DNA from: Bacteroidota bacterium
Lineage (GTDB): Bacteria > Bacteroidota > Ignavibacteria > Ignavibacteriales > Melioribacteraceae
Assembly (NCBI GenBank): GCA_023397505.1
Contig: JAEWUC010000007.1
Coordinates: forward strand, 310,001 to 374,000
DNA: 64,000 nt
Direction of reading: 5' to 3'
Below the pieces are notes generated by a model. That model was not told the origin of the DNA and did not search any database. It saw nothing but the letters and a program-made list of their open reading frames with translations. This document shows positions 50,556-59,364 of this stretch, in pieces. Each line of letters starts with the position of its first letter. Within the stretch, counting starts at the first letter, position 1. Both the position numbers and the translations under genes were made by a program.

Positions 50556-50885
50556 TTGGAAACAATTCTTAACATTTACCTTGTAATCGATAATAATTTG
50601 GTTGTTACCTTTAAAGCAAAAGCATACGAGAAAGAAGGAAGTGACGAAGACAAAATCAAATTCTTGAAAGAGAACGCACGTAAAGATTTTTCAACGGCTT
50701 ATTCGTTCGACGCGCCGCGCAATAAAAAAGGTGAGTTGATGAAATACTCACACTTCGCAAAATTTGAAAAACAGGGTATGCAATTCAGACTATTTGAAGA
50801 TATCTTTGAAAAATTTAACTTACCTCATAACCCGTTAGTATGTGTTACCCCGGTTGTAAACGGTGAAATCCTAAGTCAATTCTAA
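50556..50885 (+). CDS. Conserved hypothetical protein
   Basis: From a TTG at 50556 the product is 109 residues (METILNIYLVIDNNLVVTFK...). The longer open frame from 50520 starts inside the argF terminator and is unlikely. It has a beta-strand start, a charged helix and a hydrophobic C-terminus (NPLVCVTPVVNGEIL). No motif is recognised. It may be read through from argF or have its own weak promoter. Confidence 0.6.
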   Translation: METILNIYLVIDNNLVVTFKAKAYEKEGSDEDKIKFLKENARKDFSTAYSFDAPRNKKGELMKYSHFAKFEKQGMQFRLFEDIFEKFNLPHNPLVCVTPVVNGEILSQF

Positions 50886-50980
50886 ATATTTTGTTTGGGA
50901 CATGAAGAATTTGAATTATTCTTTTGTTGCATTTATAAATATGCAAAAGTAAATTCGAATGCCAATAATAAGGAGTATTC

Positions 50981-52804
50981 ATGCCCATATTAAAAGATTT
51001 TAAAACCATTCCGCAATTATTCTTTTTTATTACAAAAGAATTTGGAAAAGGTTATCAACGGCCGGTTTTCAAAAATAAAATAAATAATCAATGGGTTGAT
51101 ATTAGTTATGAACAATTCTTTACAAATACTGAAAATTTAGCGCTTGGTCTATCCGCTCTTGGGGTTAAACACGGAGATAAAGTTTCCATAATTTCAGAAA
51201 ACCGCCCGGAATGGTCTTACAGCGATATGGCTATACTCGGAATTGGAGGTGTTAATGTTCCTTTGTATCCAATTTCTACTTCAGATACTATAGAATTTAT
51301 TTTGAATAATTCGGAATCGGTTGGAGTTATTGTCTCTAATTCGTTTCAGCTTAATAAAGTTCTTAAAATAAGAAGCAACTGTAAAAATCTTAAGTTCATC
51401 ATTGTTCTAAACAATGAAGACAGGGGAAATGAAAAAGGAGTTTATTCTTTAAAAGAAATCCAAGAAAGAGGTATCGAATTCAAAAAATCCAATCCTAATT
51501 TTTTTGAAGAAAGTATAAATCTTAGTCAAGAAAATGAATTGTGTACAATCATCTATACTTCGGGCACGACAGGAGAACCAAAAGGAGTGATGCTTACACA
51601 TAAAAATATTATTTCGAATGTAAAAGCAGCCCACGAAATATTTGATATCGGTTCGACGGATATATTTTTATCGTTTCTTCCTTTGTGCCATATATTCGAA
51701 AGAATGGCCGGTTATTATACGGCTCTTTCCGGCGGCTGTATGATTGCCTATGCGGAAAGCATAGAAAAAATTGCATCGAACATGGAAGATATAAAACCGA
51801 CAATAATGACCGCAGTCCCGCGTTTGTTCGAGAGGATGTATTCAAAAATAAAAAAGAATGTTGAAAGCCAGCCGGATAAGAAACAAAAAATATTTAATTG
51901 GGCTATTGAACTTGGTAAAGAATATCAATCAGCAAAAAAAACTGGTCAGCCAATTCCAATATTTCTAAGTCTGAAACACAAACTTGCCGATAAACTTGTT
52001 TTCCATAAGCTAAGAGAAAAAACCGGGGGACGGTTAAGATTTTTTATTTCCGGCGGCGCTGCCTTGGCTAGGGAGTTAGGAATATTTTTCGAGTCAGCCG
52101 GTATTTTAGTTATTGAGGGTTATGGGTTAACCGAGTCTTCGCCAGTTATTGCAGCCAACAGAGTAAATGATTATAAATTCGGAACCGTTGGAAAAGTAAT
52201 GCCGGGTGTTGAAGTTAAAATCGCCAAAGACGGTGAAATACTCGCGCACGGTCCGAACATCATGCAGGGTTATTATAAAAATAAAAAGGAAACAGAGGAA
52301 ACGATAAAAGACGGCTGGCTCCATACAGGCGATATCGGAGTATTTGATGCCGAAGGTTTTTTAATTATCACCGACCGCAAAAAACATCTTTTCAAAACTT
52401 CAGGCGGCAAATATATTGCTCCGACCCCGATTGAAAATATGTTCTTGGCAAGTAAATATATCGAACAGTTTATATTGATAGGTGATAGAAGAATGTTTTT
52501 AAGCGCTTTGATTGTTCCCGATTATGAAGCACTAAAAGAATATGCTGATGCTAATAGAATTCAATATAAAAATGTTGAAGAACTTGTACAGATGAAACAA
52601 ATTTACGAAATGCTTGATAAGGAACTTGATCAATTCCAGAAAAAACTTGCGAACTTTGAGCGTGTTAGAAAATTTGCAATACTTGATAAACCTTTCTCAA
52701 TTGAAACGGGCGAACTAACTCCAAAGCTTTCTGTTAAAAGAAAAGTTATTGAAGAACGCTACAAGGATTTGATTGAGGATATGTACAAGGGTCTTGAATC
52801 CTAA
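50981..52804 (+). CDS. Long-chain acyl-CoA synthetase (AMP-forming)
   Basis: The 607-residue protein belongs to the ANL superfamily and activates fatty acids to acyl-CoA through acyl-AMP. The P-loop-like motif IIYTSGTTGEPKGVMLTH is near residue 195, GYGLTESSP near residue 380, and TGDIG and the RKKHLFKTSGGKYIAP hinge follow. The form is that of the FadD15/LACS-type long proteins with an N-terminal extension. GGAG precedes the ATG. It is a single-gene unit; the next 690 bp are repeats. Confidence 0.92.
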   Translation: MPILKDFKTIPQLFFFITKEFGKGYQRPVFKNKINNQWVDISYEQFFTNTENLALGLSALGVKHGDKVSIISENRPEWSYSDMAILGIGGVNVPLYPISTSDTIEFILNNSESVGVIVSNSFQLNKVLKIRSNCKNLKFIIVLNNEDRGNEKGVYSLKEIQERGIEFKKSNPNFFEESINLSQENELCTIIYTSGTTGEPKGVMLTHKNIISNVKAAHEIFDIGSTDIFLSFLPLCHIFERMAGYYTALSGGCMIAYAESIEKIASNMEDIKPTIMTAVPRLFERMYSKIKKNVESQPDKKQKIFNWAIELGKEYQSAKKTGQPIPIFLSLKHKLADKLVFHKLREKTGGRLRFFISGGAALARELGIFFESAGILVIEGYGLTESSPVIAANRVNDYKFGTVGKVMPGVEVKIAKDGEILAHGPNIMQGYYKNKKETEETIKDGWLHTGDIGVFDAEGFLIITDRKKHLFKTSGGKYIAPTPIENMFLASKYIEQFILIGDRRMFLSALIVPDYEALKEYADANRIQYKNVEELVQMKQIYEMLDKELDQFQKKLANFERVRKFAILDKPFSIETGELTPKLSVKRKVIEERYKDLIEDMYKGLES

Positions 52805-53491
52805 CCTTGTTGAAAAGTTACAATTAATTCTTGCTCATTATAGTGCTCTTGATCTTTTGCGTCGATCAAGAGCATGAGCTCGCCTCGATGAAGCCGTGCC
52901 TGCCTCGCCTTACAGTCGAGGCGAAGCGGGTAAGAATAAAAGCAAGAGAAGCATATAAACTTGAGTAGTGCCTCAGTTTGAAGATTGGTTAAACAACATA
53001 AGTCATTCCCGCATGCTTTTAGCGGGAATCTATTTATGGATGCCCGATAAATACATTCGGGCATGACAGTTAAATTGAAACTGAGATACTACCGAAACTT
53101 GCTGATTGACAAGTGTTGAAATATTCTTTCTTATAATTACTGATTTTTCGAGTGTGCATATTATGCTGTAATTTCCACACTTGACAATATAAGTTATAAT
53201 ATTTAAGTTGTTTCGGGGTTGATAAATAAAGTTGCTGAATGGTGCTGTTGGTTGCTGTACTAAAATTAAATTTCACATGCCCCTTTGAAACACTTCCTTG
53301 ACGGTTCTTGAACCGCTAAGAAACCCAAAACGGCTTTTTGCATTTACCGTAAGCCAAGTACTGAAAATATATTTTCCTTTACCGAATAAATACATTTCCT
53401 TCCCTATTGTGGAAGAGTCCAAAAACAGCTGGTTGAAAAATTATTGTTGGCTGCTGCAAAAAAACATTCTGAAAATACACGGAGTTATTAA
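52805..53491. other. Gene-less stretch with palindromes and a MITE-like copy
   Basis: No coding gene is supported. At 52865-52935 are GC-rich palindromes (GCCTCG...CGAGGC). The MITE-like copy B covers 52964-53093. Minus-strand frames at 52801-53064 and 53070-53276 and a plus frame at 53298-53495 cross these repeats or lack start signals, and are not called. The promoter of the FG-GAP gene should lie near 53400-53480. Confidence 0.6.
52956..53101 (-). mobile_element. MITE-like element copy B with near-perfect 8-bp duplication
   Basis: The element is 52964-53093 (130 bp), in the opposite orientation to copy A at 26251-26380. Its ends are AGTAGTGCCTCAGTTT and, by complement, GGTAGTATCTCAGTTT. 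The flanks TAAACTTG (52956-52963) and GAAACTTG (53094-53101) match in 7 of 8 bases. The inner hairpins are conserved with compensating changes (CCCGAATG...TCGGGC). Confidence 0.83.
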
Positions 53492-54994
53492 ATGAAAACA
53501 ATTCATTTGATCTTGATTTTATTTTGTGTTGAATTATATGCGCAAGATGGGTTAACACTTTTAACAACTGTGCATGGTGAAAAAGCCGGCGACGCATTTT
53601 CTTTTGTAGATGCCATTGGAGATGTGAACGGAGATGGATTCGATGACTTTATAGTTGGCGGAAGCAGCGGTGAATATGTTAAACTGTATTTTGGTGGTTC
53701 ACCGTTCGATACCCTTGACTGTTTAAGATTTGTTAAGGGTACATGGAGAAGAGTTAGTGCTTCCGGCTGCGGAAAAGGAGATTTGAACGGTGACGGATAT
53801 AACGACTTCGTAATCAACACAGCTTATTTTGTAGATGATTATAGGGTGGAGATATACTACGGAGGAAAAGACAAGAAGATTTACGATAATCCAGATTTAA
53901 CAATAACAAATAACGGCTGGTATTACGGTTTTAGAGGGAGAGCAATAAATGGGGACTTGAACGGTGACGGGTATGATGATCTGGTAATAAGTGCGCCCAT
54001 GGATGATTATGATGCTCATGGAAGAGTTTATATTTATTACGGTGATAAAGAAATGGACACAGAATGCGATGTGTTTTTAGAAGGCAAGGAGCCATTTGAT
54101 ATGTTTGGCAGCTCGGTTTCAAACGTTGGTGATGCAAACGGGGATGGGTATGATGATCTGTTAATTGGAGCTCCGCAAGAATTAGCGGGAGGCAGACCCG
54201 GTAAAGCTTATTTACTATATGGCGGGAATGATATAGGATTTAATAATAGCGTAGAATTTGTAGGGACTGATAGCATTAAAGGTGATTACGGAATGTTTGT
54301 ATCAGGTTTGGGAGATATAAACGGCGATGGGTTTATGGATTTTGGAATTGCTTCCTGGGATTATGTTGATATTTTTTTAGGTAAAGCGGACTTTGATATT
54401 AATAAAGTATTTTTGAGATATTATGGTGATGAATATGTGTTTATTGGCGGATTAAATGATATTAATAACGATAAGTATGATGATTATGTAATAACATCAA
54501 GTACACTAAAAGTCTATTTAGGGAAAACCATCCCTGATACAATTCCAAGAATAAATCCATCGTTTTGGGGGCGACCTGTACTATCTCTTGGTGATATCAA
54601 TGGTGATAATAAGAAAGAAATTGCTGTAGGATATTCCTATGGTGAGTCTCCAATCGGTTTGGTAAATATTTATATGTATGATAAGCTAAATTCTATCAAA
54701 GACACAAACAATACAAATCTAATTGGAGATTATAAGCTAACTCAGAATTATCCGAACCCTTTTAATCCATCAACCGTTATTAGTTATAATATCCCATCTG
54801 CCGGTTATGTAACTTTAAAAATTTATGACATCCTTGGAAGAAAAGTAGCGACGCTTGTTGACGAGTATAAACAACCCGGCAGTTATAGCCACTTGTTTTT
54901 AACAAAGAATTTTAATCTTTCGAGCGGTGTATATTTTTATATAATCACTGCTGGGAAATATACGCAATCCCGCAAAATGATTTTATTGAAATAA
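53492..54994 (+). CDS. FG-GAP repeat protein exported by type IX secretion
   Basis: A Sec signal (MKTIHLILILFCVELYAQ) precedes about seven FG-GAP/integrin-alpha-like blades, each with a DxNxDGxDD calcium motif (DVNGDGFDD, DLNGDGYND, DANGDGYDD, DINGDGFMD). The C-terminal ~85 residues are a type IX sorting domain (NYPNPFNPSTVISY ... KIYDILGRKVATLVD ... KMILLK). The protein is expected at the cell surface or outside the cell as a beta-propeller adhesion or binding module. It stands alone, with its own upstream region. Confidence 0.9.
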   Translation: MKTIHLILILFCVELYAQDGLTLLTTVHGEKAGDAFSFVDAIGDVNGDGFDDFIVGGSSGEYVKLYFGGSPFDTLDCLRFVKGTWRRVSASGCGKGDLNGDGYNDFVINTAYFVDDYRVEIYYGGKDKKIYDNPDLTITNNGWYYGFRGRAINGDLNGDGYDDLVISAPMDDYDAHGRVYIYYGDKEMDTECDVFLEGKEPFDMFGSSVSNVGDANGDGYDDLLIGAPQELAGGRPGKAYLLYGGNDIGFNNSVEFVGTDSIKGDYGMFVSGLGDINGDGFMDFGIASWDYVDIFLGKADFDINKVFLRYYGDEYVFIGGLNDINNDKYDDYVITSSTLKVYLGKTIPDTIPRINPSFWGRPVLSLGDINGDNKKEIAVGYSYGESPIGLVNIYMYDKLNSIKDTNNTNLIGDYKLTQNYPNPFNPSTVISYNIPSAGYVTLKIYDILGRKVATLVDEYKQPGSYSHLFLTKNFNLSSGVYFYIITAGKYTQSRKMILLK

Positions 54995-55125
54995 ACTTTT
55001 TTATTGGAGCAAACATGTAAGTTCAATATGTAATCTCGTTAGTTAGGAATGAAAAATGATAAATATTCCGGCAATAACCGGGATGGAAAATCAACTAACC
55101 AACAAACAAAACAAGGAAAGGAGTT

Positions 55126-58100
55126 ATGGAACATGAATGTTTATTTCCCATTAAAGTATCCTTATTGATTCTTATTGTGCTGTTACTGGGTGCTGCTCAA
55201 TTTTCTTACGCACAAAAGACGCGTAAAGTATCTTTTTCAAAATCGTCTTTAGAAACGAATATCATTAGTGCTGAAGATGGAACCGAATATCAAAAGATAA
55301 ACATCAAAGAACTACAATTAACAGGTGAGCCTGGTCAGCCGAATCTACCAGTTAAATATCTTCGTTTTCTTATTCCGCCTAATCAAGATGTTGCAAATAT
55401 CGTTGTCAATGTTAAAACAAGTGAAGTTATTAAACTTTCGAAAAAGATTTTCCCTTCGCAACCGGATATTCCTACATCGATAGATTATCAGGGTAATGAA
55501 TTTGTTAAACCCGATCCCAATGTTTATGATTCGGATAAACCCTTTCCAGAGGAACTTATAAGTGTAAAACGTGACGGTTACTTCGACGGCAGAAATCATA
55601 TTGTAACTTTGGAAATTTATCCTGTATGTTATTATCCCAAGTTGGACTATGCTGAATTCTATTCTGAAATAGAATTTTCTCTTGAAATGAAAAGCTCCTC
55701 AAAACAATTACTTAAAACTCCGAACAGGAAAGAAAAGTATGATAAACTGTATGAAAATGCTTTAAGGCATTTAATTGATAACGATGAAGATATTTCTATA
55801 TTTAGTACCCCAAGATTGAACAAAGGTGCTTCCGTTACAAGCGGTCCGCTTCCGGCTTACGAATATGTTATTATTACAACAAGTTCACTCTCTTCAAGTT
55901 TCAGCAAATTTATAAATTGGAAAAGAAGGAAGGGCTTGGATATCGGTCTGGTAACAGTAGAACAAATTAGTGCTAATTATACAGGAGATTTAACTTCAGG
56001 CATTAATGACGAAGCAGGTAAAATTAGAGAATACTTGAAAGATTCTTATGGAGATGGTACAGTCTGGGCGCTTCTTGCTGGAGATTATTCGGTAGTTCCT
56101 ATTAGATATGGCTGTGGAGGCAATAATATCTGGTCAAGTGCTGTAGGTTGTGAGTATACAAATGATTACAAAATTCCTACGGATTTATATTTCGCCGATT
56201 TTGATGGTGATTGGGATGTTGATGGCGCAGACTTGATTGATGGTATAGTAAGATATGGTGAGGCAGGAGACGATAATCCAGAATATGAATCAGAAATATT
56301 TGTTGGAAGACTACTTTGTTCTAGCTCAACAGATATAGTGAACTGGACGGAAAAAGTACTTAAATATGAGCAAAACCCCGGTAACGGAAATACGGCTTAT
56401 TTAACAAGATCATTAATGAATGAAGCCGACGAAATGCAATATCTCAATCAAGCCGAGTCTGTTTCTGATTATTTGCCTTCTATTTTTGATGGAGGTGACG
56501 ATGTTATTTTAAGAGAACTACCTTCTGCTTACAGTTCAGCTCCCACATATCCTACAGGTGCAGACGTAATAACCCAGTTCAATAATAATATCTATGGATT
56601 ATGGAGTTGGTTCAACCACGGTTCGCCTGTCGGTATTACTGCCAAACAAACTTACTATGAAGGTACGCCGCGATACCTTTTGACTACACTCGATAGTTAT
56701 AGTTTTCAAACTCCGGAAACCGGGAATGGTTTAGATAATCTTAACAATAAAGATTATCCTGCAGTAGTTTATTCCATTTCTTGTACTATAACTCCATTCG
56801 ACGATCATAACCCTTGCAACTGGTATAATGAGTATAGAAATATGGGTGAAGGATTTACGGTTATGGGCCAATATGGAGGTCCCGCCTTGCTTGGTAATAC
56901 AAGAAACGGATTGCTTTTAGATTCTTACCAGCTCTATTGGGAATTTGCAGAATTAATAGATAATGGCAATACCAATCTTGGACTTGCTGAAATGGTATCC
57001 AAGAGCACAGTTGGTCATCACTATCTGAGTTACAGTCATAATTTGATTGGTTGCCCTGAAACAAGGTTATGGACAGCAACGCCGTCATCATTCGGCGGTA
57101 CATCTGTAACCGATAACGGAAATAGTATAAGCATAAGTACCGGCGGTATAAGTAATTGCAATATTGTTGCATGCAGTATCGATAATGGAGCAACTTATTT
57201 TTCAGAAGTAGAAGGTTCGAGTGCCACATTTACTACTGCTGTTCGTCCGTTATATATAACAATTACAAAATCCAACTATTTACCGTTTATAGGTATTACA
57301 GGTGGGACCATTTCAAGCAGCATTACATTTACCGGTTCGTTGAAAGTTCTTGGTAATTTAACTGTAAATAATGGAGCTACACTAACATCCGACCCCGGTA
57401 CTATACTGACTTTTACCAACGGCGCATCTTTAAATGTTGGTTACTATGGTTTATTAAATGCCAACGGTACAACATCATCTCCTATAACATTTGATTTTGT
57501 TTCACCGAATTCAACAACGGAAAACGGCATAAAATTTACGACAAGCAGTGCGATGGGCACTATTAATTGCTGCCAAATCCGCAACGCTTACCGGGGCATT
57601 TATCAAAACGGTGTTAGTATAAATGTAACCAACACGGCAATAAGCGGCTGCTACAACGGAATTTATTTATCCGGTTCCTCACCAACTATTCAGTACTGTA
57701 ACATACATGATAATACGAACGCTGGCATTTACTTAATTAATTATTCCTCCCCATATCTATATAATAATTATATGACCAATAATTACTATGGGGTCTTCTG
57801 TTCGACTAGTTCAAATCCGAAATTCGGCAACAGCAGCACTCAAGGTAAAAATGGTTTAACAAATAATTATTGCGGTGTGTATTGTTATAATAATTCGTTG
57901 CCGGTTCTTGGTAAAAGTTCACCTCTTGACGGAGGTTATAATAACTTAGTAAATGCAGCACATAATATTAACAACGCATCTTCAGGAACTGTATATGCTC
58001 ATCATGTTTGGTGGGGTACAACAACGCCTGCAAATTTCAAGATTTACGGAAGTGGAACAACCTCTTACACGGATTATTTAAGTTCAAGCGTAACAATTAG

Positions 58101-58953
58101 TCCGGCACCGCCGTTAAGTAAAGCCGGGGGAGGATTATATGCTTCGGAGAGCAGTGAAATTCCCATGTTATCCGAACTTGATAAAGCATATGAATTAGTT
58201 TCATCAAATAATTTGAGCGAAGCAAGAGCAGTGTGCTTGAACCTAATAAATAATTACCCGGATTATTCGGTTTCCTACAATGCCTTAAACTTGCTGAAGG
58301 AAACATATACTGATAAAGAAACAACAAGTAAGAGTAATATTTATGGAACATTGTTCAGAGAAAAAGGCAATAAAGATTTATACGCAATGGCCGGTTTGAT
58401 ATTATCCGATATAGACAAGGAAAACAAACTGAAACGTATTGATGAAGTGATTGAGAAATACAAAGGAGAAAGTATAATAGAACTGGCTTTGTTCGATAAG
58501 TTTGTTTATTACTACTTTGAAATGGAAAATGAAAAAAGTGCAAGAGCTATATCTGATGAATTAGATGCACAATTTCCCAAATCAGTAGGCGCAATTGAGG
58601 CACATAAAATACTTGGAGACGAAGAGTATCTTAAACTTAATTGGGAGTTACAACCAGAAACGGATACAACAAAACAAGTTACGGAGGCAAACAAATTTGT
58701 TTTGAATGATAACTATCCAAACCCTTTCAATCCTACAACAACAATTAGCTACAGTTTGCCTGAAGCAGGAAATGTTCAGATAAAAATATATGATGTGCTC
58801 GGCAGGGAATTAGCAAAACTTGTAGATGAAATAAAAAGTGCGGGTAAACATACTGCTGCCTGGAACGGCAGCGATAATGCATCGGGAATTTATTTTTATA
58901 CAATTACTTTTAACAATCAAACGTTGTACAAGAAGATGCTGATGATTAAGTGA
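55126..58953 (+). CDS. Gingipain-like C25 peptidase with beta-helix and T9SS domain
   Basis: The protein has a signal peptide (ILIVLLLGAAQFSYA) and an N-terminal prodomain. The C25-type peptidase (YEYVIITTSSLSSSF, WALLAGDYSVVPIRYG) has a likely catalytic His in WSWFNHGSP and Cys in VYSISCTITPFDD. Residues ~730-960 form a right-handed beta-helix (GVSINVTNTAISGCYNGIYL, repeated GIY pattern). A ~150-residue helical region and a C-terminal type IX sorting domain (NYPNPFNPTTTISY) follow. At 1275 residues it is a secreted or surface-bound protease. GGAG lies upstream of the ATG. Confidence 0.88.
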   Translation: MEHECLFPIKVSLLILIVLLLGAAQFSYAQKTRKVSFSKSSLETNIISAEDGTEYQKINIKELQLTGEPGQPNLPVKYLRFLIPPNQDVANIVVNVKTSEVIKLSKKIFPSQPDIPTSIDYQGNEFVKPDPNVYDSDKPFPEELISVKRDGYFDGRNHIVTLEIYPVCYYPKLDYAEFYSEIEFSLEMKSSSKQLLKTPNRKEKYDKLYENALRHLIDNDEDISIFSTPRLNKGASVTSGPLPAYEYVIITTSSLSSSFSKFINWKRRKGLDIGLVTVEQISANYTGDLTSGINDEAGKIREYLKDSYGDGTVWALLAGDYSVVPIRYGCGGNNIWSSAVGCEYTNDYKIPTDLYFADFDGDWDVDGADLIDGIVRYGEAGDDNPEYESEIFVGRLLCSSSTDIVNWTEKVLKYEQNPGNGNTAYLTRSLMNEADEMQYLNQAESVSDYLPSIFDGGDDVILRELPSAYSSAPTYPTGADVITQFNNNIYGLWSWFNHGSPVGITAKQTYYEGTPRYLLTTLDSYSFQTPETGNGLDNLNNKDYPAVVYSISCTITPFDDHNPCNWYNEYRNMGEGFTVMGQYGGPALLGNTRNGLLLDSYQLYWEFAELIDNGNTNLGLAEMVSKSTVGHHYLSYSHNLIGCPETRLWTATPSSFGGTSVTDNGNSISISTGGISNCNIVACSIDNGATYFSEVEGSSATFTTAVRPLYITITKSNYLPFIGITGGTISSSITFTGSLKVLGNLTVNNGATLTSDPGTILTFTNGASLNVGYYGLLNANGTTSSPITFDFVSPNSTTENGIKFTTSSAMGTINCCQIRNAYRGIYQNGVSINVTNTAISGCYNGIYLSGSSPTIQYCNIHDNTNAGIYLINYSSPYLYNNYMTNNYYGVFCSTSSNPKFGNSSTQGKNGLTNNYCGVYCYNNSLPVLGKSSPLDGGYNNLVNAAHNINNASSGTVYAHHVWWGTTTPANFKIYGSGTTSYTDYLSSSVTISPAPPLSKAGGGLYASESSEIPMLSELDKAYELVSSNNLSEARAVCLNLINNYPDYSVSYNALNLLKETYTDKETTSKSNIYGTLFREKGNKDLYAMAGLILSDIDKENKLKRIDEVIEKYKGESIIELALFDKFVYYYFEMENEKSARAISDELDAQFPKSVGAIEAHKILGDEEYLKLNWELQPETDTTKQVTEANKFVLNDNYPNPFNPTTTISYSLPEAGNVQIKIYDVLGRELAKLVDEIKSAGKHTAAWNGSDNASGIYFYTITFNNQTLYKKMLMIK

Positions 58954-58967
58954 CATGTCACTTGATT

Positions 58968-59200
58968 AGAAATCCCTCTTGTCCCGCTTCGTTTCTTGAA
59001 ACGGACAGTTTTTTGCGGGATAGATGTACATATTGTATTGCTTGAGCAGAAATCCCGCTCGCCTCGATTCAATAAGTAGATCGAGGCGAAGCAGGAAGTA
59101 TTTTTTCGGGATTAATGTGCATTATGTATTGCATTATTAGAAATCCCACTTGTTCCGCTTCGTTCCTTGAAGCGGACAATTTATTGCGGGGTTGATGAGT
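58968..59200. repeat. Three tandem units with exchanged palindromes
   Basis: Units begin at 58968, 59048 and 59139, each opening with AGAAATCCC and closing with a GATG...GCATTATTGTATTG-like tail. Units 1 and 3 carry a CCGCTTCGTTTCTTGAAACGG-type hairpin (quoted with variation), while unit 2 has a different palindrome (GCCTCGATTC...GATCGAGGC). The stems pair within each unit. It looks like a repeat family into which palindromes are exchanged or inserted. Confidence 0.7.
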
Positions 59201-59232
59201 AAGTAAAATATCGATTAGATGTTTTTAGTATT

Positions 59233-59262
59233 CCAGCCCCGGACAAAAAAGTTTGGGGCTGG
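59233..59262 (+). terminator. Hairpin upstream of metG
   Basis: CCAGCCCC (59233-59240) pairs perfectly with GGGGCTGG (59255-59262) around an A-rich 14-nt loop. It probably ends the C25 peptidase transcript, although no long T run follows. A TATATTTG -7-like box for metG lies at 59326-59333. Confidence 0.55.
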
Positions 59263-59364
59263 ATAAACTTATAAATCGACTTTCAATATCCGGTTTTCCA
59301 CCCAATTCATATCAGTGATTTTTACTATATTTGTCGGCAATTAAAAACAATTTCCGGTTAAATC

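Noticed and set aside
52801..53064. 87-codon minus-strand frame beside the acyl-CoA synthetase
   Set aside because: It covers the palindromes and half of the MITE-like copy, and lacks a ribosome-binding site.
53298..53495. 65-codon plus-strand frame before the FG-GAP gene
   Set aside because: It overlaps the likely promoter and the FG-GAP start, and has no homology-like features.
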